This document shows, in pieces, positions 17,986 through 26,287 of a stretch of DNA of 64,000 nucleotides. The DNA lies in the NCBI GenBank assembly GCA_934647235.1, contig CAKUFG010000002.1:62001-126000 (forward strand). Reading direction: 5' to 3'. A program made the position numbers and the translations under genes. How positions within the stretch are numbered: position 1 is the stretch's first letter; every line of letters begins with the position of its first letter. The notes under the pieces were generated by a model. It worked only from the letters and a program-made list of their open reading frames with translations. It made no database searches and was not told the origin of the DNA. Source of the DNA: an uncultured Clostridia bacterium. GTDB lineage: Bacteria; Bacillota; Clostridia; Christensenellales; Aristaeellaceae.

Positions 17986-18041
17986 GAAGGCGCGCATACA
18001 TTGCCCTTTTGCAGGCGAACATGCATCAGCCTCCAGCCCAT
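17946..18041 (-). CDS. 31-residue leader peptide of the MFS gene
   Basis: ATG 18041 has AAAGGGG at a 7-base spacing. The peptide starts MGWRLMHVRLQK and ends RPFCPFLPV; no homologue is recognised. Codons 19-22 (Ser-Gly-Glu-Val) form the left arm of the attenuator stem and the TAA stop falls in the hairpin loop, so ribosome progress would decide which hairpin forms. Full translation would cover the left arm, free the right arm and let it hide the MFS ribosome binding site; a ribosome stalled upstream would do the reverse. This is the organisation of erm and cat leader peptides. It is a prediction from sequence only. Confidence 0.6.
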   Translation of the reverse strand: MGWRLMHVRLQKGNVCAPSGEVRPFCPFLPV

Positions 18042-18083
18042 CGTGCGTCCCCTTTCCCGCTTCCAAAGCGATTTTCTATTGCC

Positions 18084-18112
18084 AATACAGCATACCATGC
18101 GCCGTCTGTCAA
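18084..18112 (-). promoter_or_regulatory. Promoter of the MFS gene and its leader
   Basis: Minus strand TTGACA (18107-18112), 17-bp spacer, TGTATT (18084-18089) with a TGC extended -10. Transcription would begin near 18077, about 200 bases before the MFS start and 36 before the leader peptide. Confidence 0.6.
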
Positions 18113-18118
18113 CGACGA

Positions 18119-20002
18119 TCAGTCCGCCTGCTCATAGGCGCGCACCTCGTATACGCGCGCGTCGGCAATGCCGTTGGTCGCCAGCACATGCAGGCGCACC
18201 TCGTCGCAGTCGCAGGCCTCAAAGTTCAGCACGTTCAGGCGCTGATAGTTGCCGCGTACGCTGCGGGAGGCCAACACCTGGCCATCCCTGAGCAGCTCCA
18301 CATCATAATCGCGCACCAGCTCGGGCGGCACGCCGGGCACCTGCTCGGCAATGCGCTTGGAGGACAGGGTGATCTTGATGGAGGAGCACAGGTTGGGGTC
18401 AAAGGTCAGGCGCACCTGCCGCAGGGTATGGGGCGCATCCCACTTAAGAGACAGCACGCCGTTATCGCCCGCCAGGCCGTCGGACTGCCAACAGTTTTCG
18501 TTTCTGCCCACCGTGCGGGCCACACCGTTAATCACATTGGCCGCGGGCTGCTTTTCGCTGCCGGCGGATACCTGCGCCGCGCGGGCCAGATCTGCGGGAT
18601 CTTCGTTCCTGTAGCCCGGAATGTAGCAGTCGTCCTTGAGCAGCATCTGCTGCAGTTCCTTCATATGGGCTTCCACTTCATGGGGTGTGCAGCCGTACTT
18701 TTTGCACAGCGCGGCGGCGGTGCCCACCGCCTGGCCGCCCACGGCGCAGGTACCCATCACGCGGCTGGAGGCCATGGCCAGCTTGCTTGCGCCCATGCTG
18801 CGGCCGCCGATGAACAGGTTGTCCATATCCTTGGCCACATAGGAACGATAGGGAATGGTGTACAGGCCGTTGAAGGCGTAAATTTCGCTGGGCATCTTGT
18901 CAAAGTCCAGCAGGCCGTGCTCCACATGGTTATCCACCGGCCAGCCGCCATAGGCCACCGCATCGTCAAACACGCGGTTTTCCAGCAGATCGTTCTCATT
19001 GAGCATGTACTCGCCCTCCATACGGCGGCTTTCGCGCACGCCGGGCAGCATGCCCACCCATTCCAGATCAAAGTTCTGCGCGCCGTGATCGCCGCCGTTT
19101 TTGATGTGATCCCACACGCCGTACACGCACTTGATCAATTCGTCGCGGATGTCCTCATATTCCTCGATGATGTCGGCCTTTTCGCCGGTCAGTTCAATCC
19201 ACCAATAGCCGTAATCCAGGCAATAGGCGTCAAACACCATATCCTTGGTGGTGTTGTCCACGTTGTCCAGGATCGGATCGGCCTTGTTTTCCGCCTCCAG
19301 CACGCCAAAGAGCGGCTTCGCATCGGCATGCTTGCGGTAGCGCAGCTGCTCCTCCGTGAAGGTATAGCTGCCCTTGGGCGGCACAAACTCCACCGGATGG
19401 CCGCGATCCACGGCCTTGAACAGCAGGGTATTGCCCATGCGGTGCTGATCAGGCTGCTCGGGCGCGTGCGGCTCATGATACTCCGCCTTGCCCTCGCTGC
19501 CGGTGCGGAAGGGCATGCCGGCCATGAAGCCCAGCGTGCCGTTGCCCGTGCAGTCGCAGAACACCGGCGCGCGCAGCGTCCACTCGATCTCAGTGGTCAT
19601 CTGATAGCAGTGAATGGCCGTGATGCGATGCCCCTCAGTGTCCGCATCATGCATGGTGGTATTGAGGAACATCGACAGGTTTTCCTGCTCGCGGATAGCG
19701 GTGAACAGCACGCGATCCCACACGGAATAGTTGTAATAATCGTTTACGCGCTTGTTCTCCAGCAGGATCTCGCGCAGGATGCCGGTTTCCTCGGCATTGG
19801 GCTTGACCATGTTGGCCGACGCGCCGCAGATATGCATGCGGATTTCGCTGCTGGCGTTGCCGCCAAATACAGGCCGCTCCTGCACCAGGGCGGTTTTCGC
19901 GCCGTGGCGCGCGCTGGCAATGGCCGCGCACATGCCCGTCATGCCGCCGCCCACGACGATTACATCAAAGGACGCTTCCTTCTTTTTGCTGCGAACTGAC
20001 AT
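18119..20002 (-). CDS. FAD-dependent oxidoreductase (FAD_oxidored family) with C-terminal beta domain
   Basis: 627 residues. The N-terminal FAD-binding fold DVIVVGGGMTGMCAAIASAR (about 13-32) and QERPVFGGNASSEIRMHICG (about 40-60) are typical of the family that accompanies carbohydrate catabolic genes. DNLFIGGRSMGASKLAMASS (about 390-410) is the second FAD motif. Residues of about 490-627 look like a discoidin or galactose-binding type beta-sandwich. No signal peptide. It follows the second sulfatase by 33 bp on the same transcript. The substrate is unknown; oxidation of a sugar or an unsaturated uronate product is a guess. Confidence 0.85.
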   Translation of the reverse strand: MSVRSKKKEASFDVIVVGGGMTGMCAAIASARHGAKTALVQERPVFGGNASSEIRMHICGASANMVKPNAEETGILREILLENKRVNDYYNYSVWDRVLFTAIREQENLSMFLNTTMHDADTEGHRITAIHCYQMTTEIEWTLRAPVFCDCTGNGTLGFMAGMPFRTGSEGKAEYHEPHAPEQPDQHRMGNTLLFKAVDRGHPVEFVPPKGSYTFTEEQLRYRKHADAKPLFGVLEAENKADPILDNVDNTTKDMVFDAYCLDYGYWWIELTGEKADIIEEYEDIRDELIKCVYGVWDHIKNGGDHGAQNFDLEWVGMLPGVRESRRMEGEYMLNENDLLENRVFDDAVAYGGWPVDNHVEHGLLDFDKMPSEIYAFNGLYTIPYRSYVAKDMDNLFIGGRSMGASKLAMASSRVMGTCAVGGQAVGTAAALCKKYGCTPHEVEAHMKELQQMLLKDDCYIPGYRNEDPADLARAAQVSAGSEKQPAANVINGVARTVGRNENCWQSDGLAGDNGVLSLKWDAPHTLRQVRLTFDPNLCSSIKITLSSKRIAEQVPGVPPELVRDYDVELLRDGQVLASRSVRGNYQRLNVLNFEACDCDEVRLHVLATNGIADARVYEVRAYEQAD

Positions 20003-20035
20003 ATTGTGCCTCCAGGTTTTCTTTCCGGTTTTCTA

Positions 20036-21469
20036 TCAGAGCTTGATTTCGCAGATGGCCTTGGCAAAGCCGGGAATGCCCGAGCGGCCGCCGCGCTCCG
20101 CGTTATAGTTGTAATCGCGCTCCGTATCGTAGCGCAGATACATCTGCATCAGCTCCATGATCTTGCCCGCGCAGGCAGGATCGTGGTAGAGGTTGTTCTT
20201 TTCCTGCGGATCCTCGGTCAGGTGGAAGAGCTGGCCGTCGCAGGTATCGTGATACAGGTTCAGCTTCCATTCCGCCGTACGGATCATGGTGGCGTGCAGG
20301 ATGTGCGGGAAGCCCATCAGATCGAACTTGCCGCAGCCGCGATATTCGGTCATGGCAAACTCGTGCTTCTTTTCGCCCTGCAGCGGCAGGCTTTCGGGGC
20401 GGAAGCTGGCGTCGCCGCCCGCGGCGGTATAAATGGTGGAGAACATATCCTCCAGCATCACCAGATCCTCACTGCGGCAGCCCTGCGTCTGATGGGGGAA
20501 CTTGACGATCAGAGGCACGTTGACGCCCTGCTCATAGAACATCGCGCCCTTGGAATACAGGCCGTGGTCGCCCAGCATATCGCCGTGATCGGAGGTATAG
20601 ATAATCAGCGTGTTGTCAAAGATGCCTTCGTCCTTGAGCGCCTGGAATATCTTTTCGATCTGCTGATCCAGGAAGGACACGCCGGCAAAGTAGCCCGTGC
20701 GGATCTTGCGGTTGGTGTCGCCCGTCGCGCCCAGAGTGGCGGGGCAGTGGTAGTGCGCCTCCAGCTGCAGGGCCTCGGGCATGGCGGAAACGTCGTCCGG
20801 GATAACCTCCGGATAGTACTCCGGATGCAGCAGCTGCTCGCTTTCCAGCGGATAATGATCGTAAGGATTGTGGGGATCAAAGTAGCCCACCTGCAGATAC
20901 AGGGGCTTGGATTTATCGCGGCTGCGGATCACCTCAGCCGAGCGCTGGCTGACCCAGGTGGAAAAATGCGTTTCGGCGCTGCGGTGCTTGCGCTTGCGGC
21001 CCTGGGCGCGGATGGCGCGCCACTCGTCGGGATAGTTTTCCAGCAGCCAGCGGGCATAGGCGTTGTAGGGAGCCTCGGTGTAAATGCTGGGCTCGTGCGC
21101 CAGATCATAAATATCAAAGCCGTCGCCGGGGTTGCGCTTGTTTACCTCATACTCCGTACCGCTGACGTGCAGCTTGCCCACCAGCGCCGTTTCGTAGCCC
21201 TGCTCGTGCAGATAATAGGGCAGCATCTTTTCGTTTTCCGGCAAAATATCAAACAGGTTATACACGCCGTGGCCGGGCATGGTTTTGCCCGTCATCATGC
21301 AGGCGCGGCTGGGAGTACATACGGGGGCGTTGCAGTAGCAATGCTCGTACACGGTAGCCTGGCTGCCCAGGCGATCCAGATTGGGGGTACTGACATAGCG
21401 GCAGCCGTAAATGCCCAGGCTATCGCGCCGCTGCTGATCCGATGTAATGAACACAACGTTTGGTTTCAT
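20036..21469 (-). CDS. Type I sulfatase (second)
   Basis: 477 residues from ATG 21469 (GGGAGGAAGC upstream). N-terminus KPNVVFITSDQQRRDSLGIY carries the metal-binding Asp pair. CTPSRACMMTGKTMPGHGVY (about residue 51) is the canonical Cys-x-Pro-Ser-Arg formylglycine site, and YTSDHGDMLGDHGLYSKG (about 297-314) the C-terminal metal and substrate site. Cytoplasmic by lack of a signal peptide. First gene of a two-gene operon with the FAD oxidoreductase. The two sulfatases of this window differ in sequence and so probably cleave different esters. Confidence 0.92.
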   Translation of the reverse strand: MKPNVVFITSDQQRRDSLGIYGCRYVSTPNLDRLGSQATVYEHCYCNAPVCTPSRACMMTGKTMPGHGVYNLFDILPENEKMLPYYLHEQGYETALVGKLHVSGTEYEVNKRNPGDGFDIYDLAHEPSIYTEAPYNAYARWLLENYPDEWRAIRAQGRKRKHRSAETHFSTWVSQRSAEVIRSRDKSKPLYLQVGYFDPHNPYDHYPLESEQLLHPEYYPEVIPDDVSAMPEALQLEAHYHCPATLGATGDTNRKIRTGYFAGVSFLDQQIEKIFQALKDEGIFDNTLIIYTSDHGDMLGDHGLYSKGAMFYEQGVNVPLIVKFPHQTQGCRSEDLVMLEDMFSTIYTAAGGDASFRPESLPLQGEKKHEFAMTEYRGCGKFDLMGFPHILHATMIRTAEWKLNLYHDTCDGQLFHLTEDPQEKNNLYHDPACAGKIMELMQMYLRYDTERDYNYNAERGGRSGIPGFAKAICEIKL

Positions 21470-21515
21470 AGCTTCCTCCCCATCGTCGCGTTTCGTTAAA
21501 ATCCGAGTAAAACCT

Positions 21516-21524
21516 ATTATAACA
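21516..21524 (-). promoter_or_regulatory. Extended -10 promoter of the sulfatase-oxidoreductase operon
   Basis: Minus strand TGTTATAAT, 47 bp before ATG 21469. A weak -35 (TTGTTT, 21538-21543) lies 16 bp further upstream. It is back to back with the phosphoesterase promoter, so one regulator could control both. Confidence 0.6.
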
Positions 21525-21546
21525 GCTTTTCTAAAAAAAACAAGCA

Positions 21547-21575
21547 TTGAAACATATGGCGATTTGTATTATAAT
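21547..21575 (+). promoter_or_regulatory. Promoter of the phosphoesterase-gntR operon
   Basis: TTGAAA (21547-21552), 17-bp spacer, TATAAT (21570-21575), 31 bp before the ATG at 21606. Confidence 0.7.
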
Positions 21576-21605
21576 ATGTCATAACTTATAGGATGGAGGC
21601 GTCTG

Positions 21606-23390
21606 ATGAATCCTGCTGTAATTTTCACTTTTTCTGATCAAAACGCCCTGCGCTCCGGCTGCGCCGAAACGACCGCGCACGACGGCGGCGTCGCCCTTTA
21701 TTTTGACAATACCGCCGGGCAAAGCGCCAAGGACAAAGTCACCCTGACCGGCAGCGCCCTGGGCACAGATGATTTTACCCTGCGCCTGTGGCTCAAAGCC
21801 GACCGCAACGGCTGCAACGGCTGGTGCGGCGACCAGGCGGATTATCTGGGCTACTGCGATTTTGTGGATCGTGCCGCGCAGACCCCCGGCCAGCTGGCTC
21901 ATGGCGGCGTGCTGTGCGCCAACTGCGCCTTTGACGGCGCGTACCGTCCGGGCCTGAGCATAGCCGTGCTGCAGCCCCGCGCCTTTTTTACCGTAAACTT
22001 TATGCCCGAGGGCGCGGATAAACCGGTGCAGTTTGGCAGCGTGCGCGCCGTCTGCGACGGCCGCTGGCATATGCTCGTGCTGACCGCCGACCGCGCGGGC
22101 CTGCTGCGCCTGTATGTGGATGGGCAGCTTTACCGCGAAGCCGTGATCAGCCAGTGGCAGGGGCTTTCCCTGGGCGATCAGCCGCTGACCGTGGGCGCAG
22201 ACGCAAACGGCGCCTTCGGCCTGGGGCCGGATACGCTGGCGGATTTCGCGCTGGAACAGGGCGTAATGAGCGAAGCTGAAGTCGCCCGCCGTTATTATGT
22301 GAGCGCAACCAGCCAACTGGCCTGTGAAATCGCCGGCCGCAAGCTGGATCAAGGCCCGATCTATAATCCTGCCGCCGCGCAGAAGCTGCTCTCCCATGCC
22401 CGCTGGCTGGCCGAACAGGCGCAGACCAGCGAAAACCCCATGGCGCTGTATCGCCTGCTGCGGGAGGAATACGAAGCCTTCCTGCTGAAGACCAATCAGC
22501 CCGATCTGAAGCTCTTTCTGATCTCCGACGAGCACTGCGACGGCGACGACGGCCTGCGCACGCTGACCACCCGCCGCGCCTATCGTTGGGCGCAGGAGCT
22601 GGGCATGGACGCGGTGATCGACGGCGGCGACTACTCCTTCTTCGGCAAGGATTTTGAGCTGGACAGCTATTGGCATATGATCGAGGATGAATGGGCGGAC
22701 AAGCCGCTGTTTGTCACCGTGGGCAACCATGAAACGCTGGAGCTGAAGTGCAATGAGCTTGTGCGCTATCACTGCGATCACCTGCATCAGCACGGCATGG
22801 TACCCGCCGATTACAGCAAGCTGTTCTATGAAGGCGAGTTCAACGGCTGCCATGTGATCGTGCTGGCCCAGTACAGCGATACCTATACGGTAACGGGCTA
22901 CAAGGGCATGTGGATCCACGCGGGCGAAATCAAGCCCGAGCAGATCGACTATCTGCGCGAGCGCCTGGATCGCTACTGCGGCCAGGGCAAGCCCGTTTTC
23001 CTGGTGATTCACAACAGCGTGCGCAAGCTGCTGGATCGTCAGTCCCAGGGCAATTACCGCGAGCAGAGCGTTATTATCAAGGAAAACGGCCTGTACGACG
23101 TGCTGCGCAATCATCCGGACGTGGTACTTTGCACGGGCCATGTGCACCATGGCTTCGGCGGCGGCGCGGGCATCAACTACCTGGAGGACGAACGCTACAC
23201 CGTCATCGATATGCCCGGCGTGCGCGGCTGCGCCTATGGCTACGGCCCCAACGAGAAGGACGCGCCCGGCCTGTGCCACTGCGCCTGCTTTGTGTATGTA
23301 TTTGGCAGAACGCTGCTGCTGCGCGCCTTCGATTATGCCAAGCATGAATGGCTGACCGCCTACGATCAGGTGTTCACCCTGCCCGATTAA
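21606..23390 (+). CDS. LamG-like domain plus calcineurin-like metallophosphoesterase
   Basis: 594 residues. Residues of about 25-225 read as a concanavalin-like jelly roll (DDFTLRLWLKAD, GRWHMLVLTADRAGLLRLYV, YVDGQLYREAVI), usually a sugar-binding module. The C-terminal half is a metallophosphoesterase: LFLISDEHCDGDDG (about 302-315), IDGGDYSFF (about 340), VGNHETLE (about 371-378), VIHNSV and CTGHVHHGFG (about 509-518) give the metal ligands. No signal peptide. It sits in a divergent pair with sulfatase/oxidoreductase and is followed by gntR after 30 bp. A phosphorylated or phosphodiester-linked sugar is a plausible substrate but not shown. Confidence 0.82.
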   Translation: MNPAVIFTFSDQNALRSGCAETTAHDGGVALYFDNTAGQSAKDKVTLTGSALGTDDFTLRLWLKADRNGCNGWCGDQADYLGYCDFVDRAAQTPGQLAHGGVLCANCAFDGAYRPGLSIAVLQPRAFFTVNFMPEGADKPVQFGSVRAVCDGRWHMLVLTADRAGLLRLYVDGQLYREAVISQWQGLSLGDQPLTVGADANGAFGLGPDTLADFALEQGVMSEAEVARRYYVSATSQLACEIAGRKLDQGPIYNPAAAQKLLSHARWLAEQAQTSENPMALYRLLREEYEAFLLKTNQPDLKLFLISDEHCDGDDGLRTLTTRRAYRWAQELGMDAVIDGGDYSFFGKDFELDSYWHMIEDEWADKPLFVTVGNHETLELKCNELVRYHCDHLHQHGMVPADYSKLFYEGEFNGCHVIVLAQYSDTYTVTGYKGMWIHAGEIKPEQIDYLRERLDRYCGQGKPVFLVIHNSVRKLLDRQSQGNYREQSVIIKENGLYDVLRNHPDVVLCTGHVHHGFGGGAGINYLEDERYTVIDMPGVRGCAYGYGPNEKDAPGLCHCACFVYVFGRTLLLRAFDYAKHEWLTAYDQVFTLPD

Positions 23391-23420
23391 CCGTTATCAT
23401 TCAGGAGAGGAAGTTATATC

Positions 23421-24143
23421 ATGGCGATCCCGCTTTACGAATCCGTGCTGTCCTCCATGCGCGATAAGATCAGCAGCCGCGACTGGGTTGCGGGCGATCT
23501 GATCCCGCGTGAGGTGGACCTGTGCGAGCACTACGGCGTCAGCCGTTCCACCATCCGCATGGCCATGTCCCGCCTGGTGGAGGAGGGGCTGCTTACGCGC
23601 GTCAAGGGCGTAGGCACCTACGTATCCAGCGAGGTGCATCTGCAGGATACCACGCTGTTTATCAATTCCTTCGCCCAGGATCTGGAAAAGCGCGGGCTGA
23701 TTCCCTGCACGGAGCTGCTGTCCTTCCGCACCATCCCGGCCATTCCGGAAATCAACGAGAAGCTGGCCCTGGCCCCGGACGCGCGGCTGCTGCAGATGAC
23801 GCGCCTGCGCTATCCCAAGGACGCCTTCGCCACCGGGCCGCTGGTGCTGACCACCTCGCACTTCCGCGCGGATTTCCTGGAGTTTTTCCAGAATTACGAT
23901 CTGGAAACCACCCCGCTGTACAAGGTGCTCAAGGAAAACGGCTATGTGCGCACCGTGTTTGACAAGCACCTTTCCGCCCAGGTGCTGACCGACCGGCAGT
24001 GCCATCTGATGGGCGTGGACAGCGGCTCCCTGGCCATCGCCATCACCTCCACCGCCTGGGATCAGAAGCAGTTCCCGCTGGAATACACCATCAGCCTCTA
24101 CCCCATCGCCAAGAACGAGTTTGAACTGAAGGTCAAGGCGTAA
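23421..24143 (+). CDS. GntR-family (HutC type) transcriptional regulator
   Basis: 240 residues. Winged helix at residues of about 8-72 (LIPREVDLCEHYGVSRSTIR then MAMSRLVEEGLLTRVKGVGT), followed by a UTRA ligand-binding domain (about 90-240; VFDKHLSAQVLTD and LAIAITSTAWDQKQFPLEYT). UTRA regulators usually sense sugars or sugar phosphates. It lies between the phosphoesterase and the ABC importer; palindromes in front of the importer (24187-24314) are the likely binding sites. GGAGAGGAAG precedes the ATG. Confidence 0.92.
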   Translation: MAIPLYESVLSSMRDKISSRDWVAGDLIPREVDLCEHYGVSRSTIRMAMSRLVEEGLLTRVKGVGTYVSSEVHLQDTTLFINSFAQDLEKRGLIPCTELLSFRTIPAIPEINEKLALAPDARLLQMTRLRYPKDAFATGPLVLTTSHFRADFLEFFQNYDLETTPLYKVLKENGYVRTVFDKHLSAQVLTDRQCHLMGVDSGSLAIAITSTAWDQKQFPLEYTISLYPIAKNEFELKVKA

Positions 24144-24186
24144 TCCGGGCGTTTTCTCCCCATAAACCGCCTTTGTTCCCGCCCGC

Positions 24187-24205
24187 GCAATATGTCACAT
24201 ATTGC
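24187..24205. promoter_or_regulatory. 19-bp perfect palindrome, candidate GntR operator 1
   Basis: GCAATATGT-C-ACATATTGC is a perfect palindrome with one central base. It lies 44 bp after the gntR stop and 104 bp before the importer -35. Confidence 0.6.
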
Positions 24206-24257
24206 CTGTTCGCGGCCTCTTTCAGACAGGTTGCCACGAAAACTGGTAACAATTTGC

Positions 24258-24276
24258 GTAGTATGTCACATATTGC
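24258..24276. promoter_or_regulatory. Second copy of the operator-like palindrome
   Basis: GTAGTATGT-C-ACATATTGC: the right half equals operator 1, the left half fits with two changes. Centre-to-centre distance from operator 1 is 71 bp, close to seven helical turns, compatible with looping. Confidence 0.55.
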
Positions 24277-24290
24277 ATACTGCAACCCCC

Positions 24291-24320
24291 TTGACAAGCT
24301 ATGTTCGTACATAGTATAAT
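24291..24320 (+). promoter_or_regulatory. Consensus promoter of the sugar importer with a dyad in its spacer
   Basis: TTGACA (24291-24296), 18-bp spacer, TATAAT (24315-24320). The spacer contains CTATGT-TCGT-ACATAG (24299-24314), a perfect dyad with the same TATGT/ACATA half sites as the upstream palindromes. A repressor bound here would block RNA polymerase. Confidence 0.82.
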
Positions 24321-24422
24321 GATGTCTGAATCTATTCCGCAGTATTTTTTCACCCCAATGCGCAAAACACGTTGCAGCAGGATGCCCCGTCTGGTTCGTC
24401 CGCACCCTGCCAAGGAGGAAGC

Positions 24423-25373
24423 ATGAGCACCACACCCCTCTATCTCGCCCACAAGCAGCCGCTTGGCGTGCGTTTTCGCCGCGCCATGACGCGCTGGTGG
24501 CCGCTGTACCTGATGCTGCTGCCCGGCATCATTTATTTCCTGGTGTACAAGTACGCCCCCATGTACGGCCTGGTCATCGCCTTCAAAAAGTTCAGCATCA
24601 AAAAGGGCATCCTGGGCAGCCCGTGGGTAACGCCCTGGTACAAGTATTTTGAGCAGTTTTTCTCCAGCCCTGCCAACCGCAACGTGATCAAGAACACCAT
24701 CACGCTGTCGCTGTGGAAGCTGGCCGTCGGCCTGTTCCCTTCACTGATTTTCGCCCTGGCGGTATCCGAATGCCGCAACCGCTTCTTTGCCCGCATCGTG
24801 CAGACCATCAGCTACCTGCCCCACTTCCTCAGCTGGGTTGTTGTGTACGGTATCTGCGTGGCCATGCTGTCGCAGAGCAACGGCGTTGTCAATACCTTCA
24901 TTAAAAAGATGGGCGGCACCGCCATTCCCTTTATGACCAGCAACAAGTACTTCCAGGCCGTGCTGGTAGGCACCGACCTGTGGAAGGGCCTGGGCTGGGG
25001 CGCCATCATCTATCTGGCCGCCATCATGGGCATCGATACCTCGCTGTACGAGGCCGCCACGGTGGATGGCTGCGGCCGCTTCCGCCAGATCTGGTATATC
25101 ACCCTGCCCTGCATCCGCAAGATCTTCGTTGTCCTGCTGATCCTCAACGTCGGCAAGGTGCTGGACGCGGGCTTCAACCAGGTGTATGTATTCCTGTCCG
25201 ATGAAGTGCGTTCCAGCGGTGAAATCATCGATACCTGGGTGTATACGCAGGGTATCGGCAAAATGAATTACAGCCTGTCCACCGCGGTGGGCCTGATGAA
25301 ATCCGTGCTCAGCTGCGTGCTGGTGTTTGGCACCAACGCCCTGGCCAGAAAGTGGGATAGCGCGATATGGTAA
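24423..25373 (+). CDS. Carbohydrate ABC transporter permease, LplB/UgpA type
   Basis: 316 residues from ATG 24423 (AAGGAGG upstream). Six spans: the first at about 27-47 (YLMLLPGIIYFLVYKYAPMY). The EAA loop is ATVDGCGRFRQIWYITLPCI (about 212-231), ending in the conserved LP. LplB-type permeases import oligosaccharides, rhamnogalacturonan or related sugars. The ATPase of such systems is usually a shared MsmX-like protein encoded elsewhere. It overlaps the next permease gene by 7 bp. Confidence 0.92.
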   Translation: MSTTPLYLAHKQPLGVRFRRAMTRWWPLYLMLLPGIIYFLVYKYAPMYGLVIAFKKFSIKKGILGSPWVTPWYKYFEQFFSSPANRNVIKNTITLSLWKLAVGLFPSLIFALAVSECRNRFFARIVQTISYLPHFLSWVVVYGICVAMLSQSNGVVNTFIKKMGGTAIPFMTSNKYFQAVLVGTDLWKGLGWGAIIYLAAIMGIDTSLYEAATVDGCGRFRQIWYITLPCIRKIFVVLLILNVGKVLDAGFNQVYVFLSDEVRSSGEIIDTWVYTQGIGKMNYSLSTAVGLMKSVLSCVLVFGTNALARKWDSAIW

Positions 25374-26224
25374 AATCTAAAAACGACGTCGCATTCAACA
25401 TCGTTGTCTATGCGATCATGATCATCGTCCTGCTGGTATGCCTGATCCCGATTCTGTATGTTATCTCCATGTCCTTTACCCCCTATGCAGAGCTGGTAAA
25501 GCGCGGCGGCTTCGTGCTGGTCCCCACCAAGTTCACCCTGACCGCCTACCGCGAAATGCTCAAGGACGGCTCGCTCCTCAACGGCCTGTGGGTCACCGTG
25601 CGCCTGACGGTTATCGGTACCATCTGCAACCTGTTCTTCACCCTGCTGATGGCTTATCCCCTCAGCCGCCGCGCCATGCCCGGCAACAAGATCATCATGA
25701 AGGGCATCGTATTCACCATGATCTTCAGCGCCGGCACCGTGCCTACCTACCTGATCGTCAAGGCCACGGGCCTGCTGAACACGCTGTTCGCCATGTTCGT
25801 GCCCGGCATGATCAGCGTGTACAACCTGATCATCACCAAGGCTTTCTTCGAAGGTCTGCCGGAAGAGCTGTTTGAATCCGCCCGTCTGGACGGCTGCACG
25901 GAGTTCGGCGTGCTGTGGCGCATCGTGCTGCCCATGTCCCTGCCCATCATGATGACCATCGGCATGTACTATGCCGTAGCGCACTGGAACGCCTACATGG
26001 TGGCCGTGCTCTACATCACCGATCAGGATCTGCGCCCCCTGCAGGTAATCCTGCGCCGTATGCTCAAGGCCGCCAACATGGACATGAGCGCCGACGAGGT
26101 TGTGCCTGCCGAAACCCTCAAGATGGCCGCCGTGTGCTTCGCCACCGCTCCCATCGTCATCATCTACCCCTTCATCCAGAAGTACTTCGTCAAGGGCACC
26201 CTGGCGGGCGCCGTGAAGGGCTGA
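25367..26224 (+). CDS. Carbohydrate ABC transporter permease, LplC/UgpE type
   Basis: 285 residues. Six spans; residues of about 9-30 form the first. LKDGSLLNGLWVTVRLTVIG and YPLSRRAMPGNKIIMKGIVF are characteristic, and the EAA loop SARLDGCTEFGVLWRIVLPM lies at about 174-193. The C-terminus FVKGTLAGAVKG is the family hallmark. Partner of the preceding permease. Confidence 0.93.
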   Translation: MVKSKNDVAFNIVVYAIMIIVLLVCLIPILYVISMSFTPYAELVKRGGFVLVPTKFTLTAYREMLKDGSLLNGLWVTVRLTVIGTICNLFFTLLMAYPLSRRAMPGNKIIMKGIVFTMIFSAGTVPTYLIVKATGLLNTLFAMFVPGMISVYNLIITKAFFEGLPEELFESARLDGCTEFGVLWRIVLPMSLPIMMTIGMYYAVAHWNAYMVAVLYITDQDLRPLQVILRRMLKAANMDMSADEVVPAETLKMAAVCFATAPIVIIYPFIQKYFVKGTLAGAVKG

Positions 26225-26287
26225 TTACCGCTCCTTAATATGCGGGCTTGCATCGCATGTTAAAATAAATCAAAAAGGAGAAACACT

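Noticed and set aside
24133..24435. Minus-strand frame across the GntR-importer gap
   Set aside because: Its translation shows no domain or start signal and the region is better explained by operators and a promoter.
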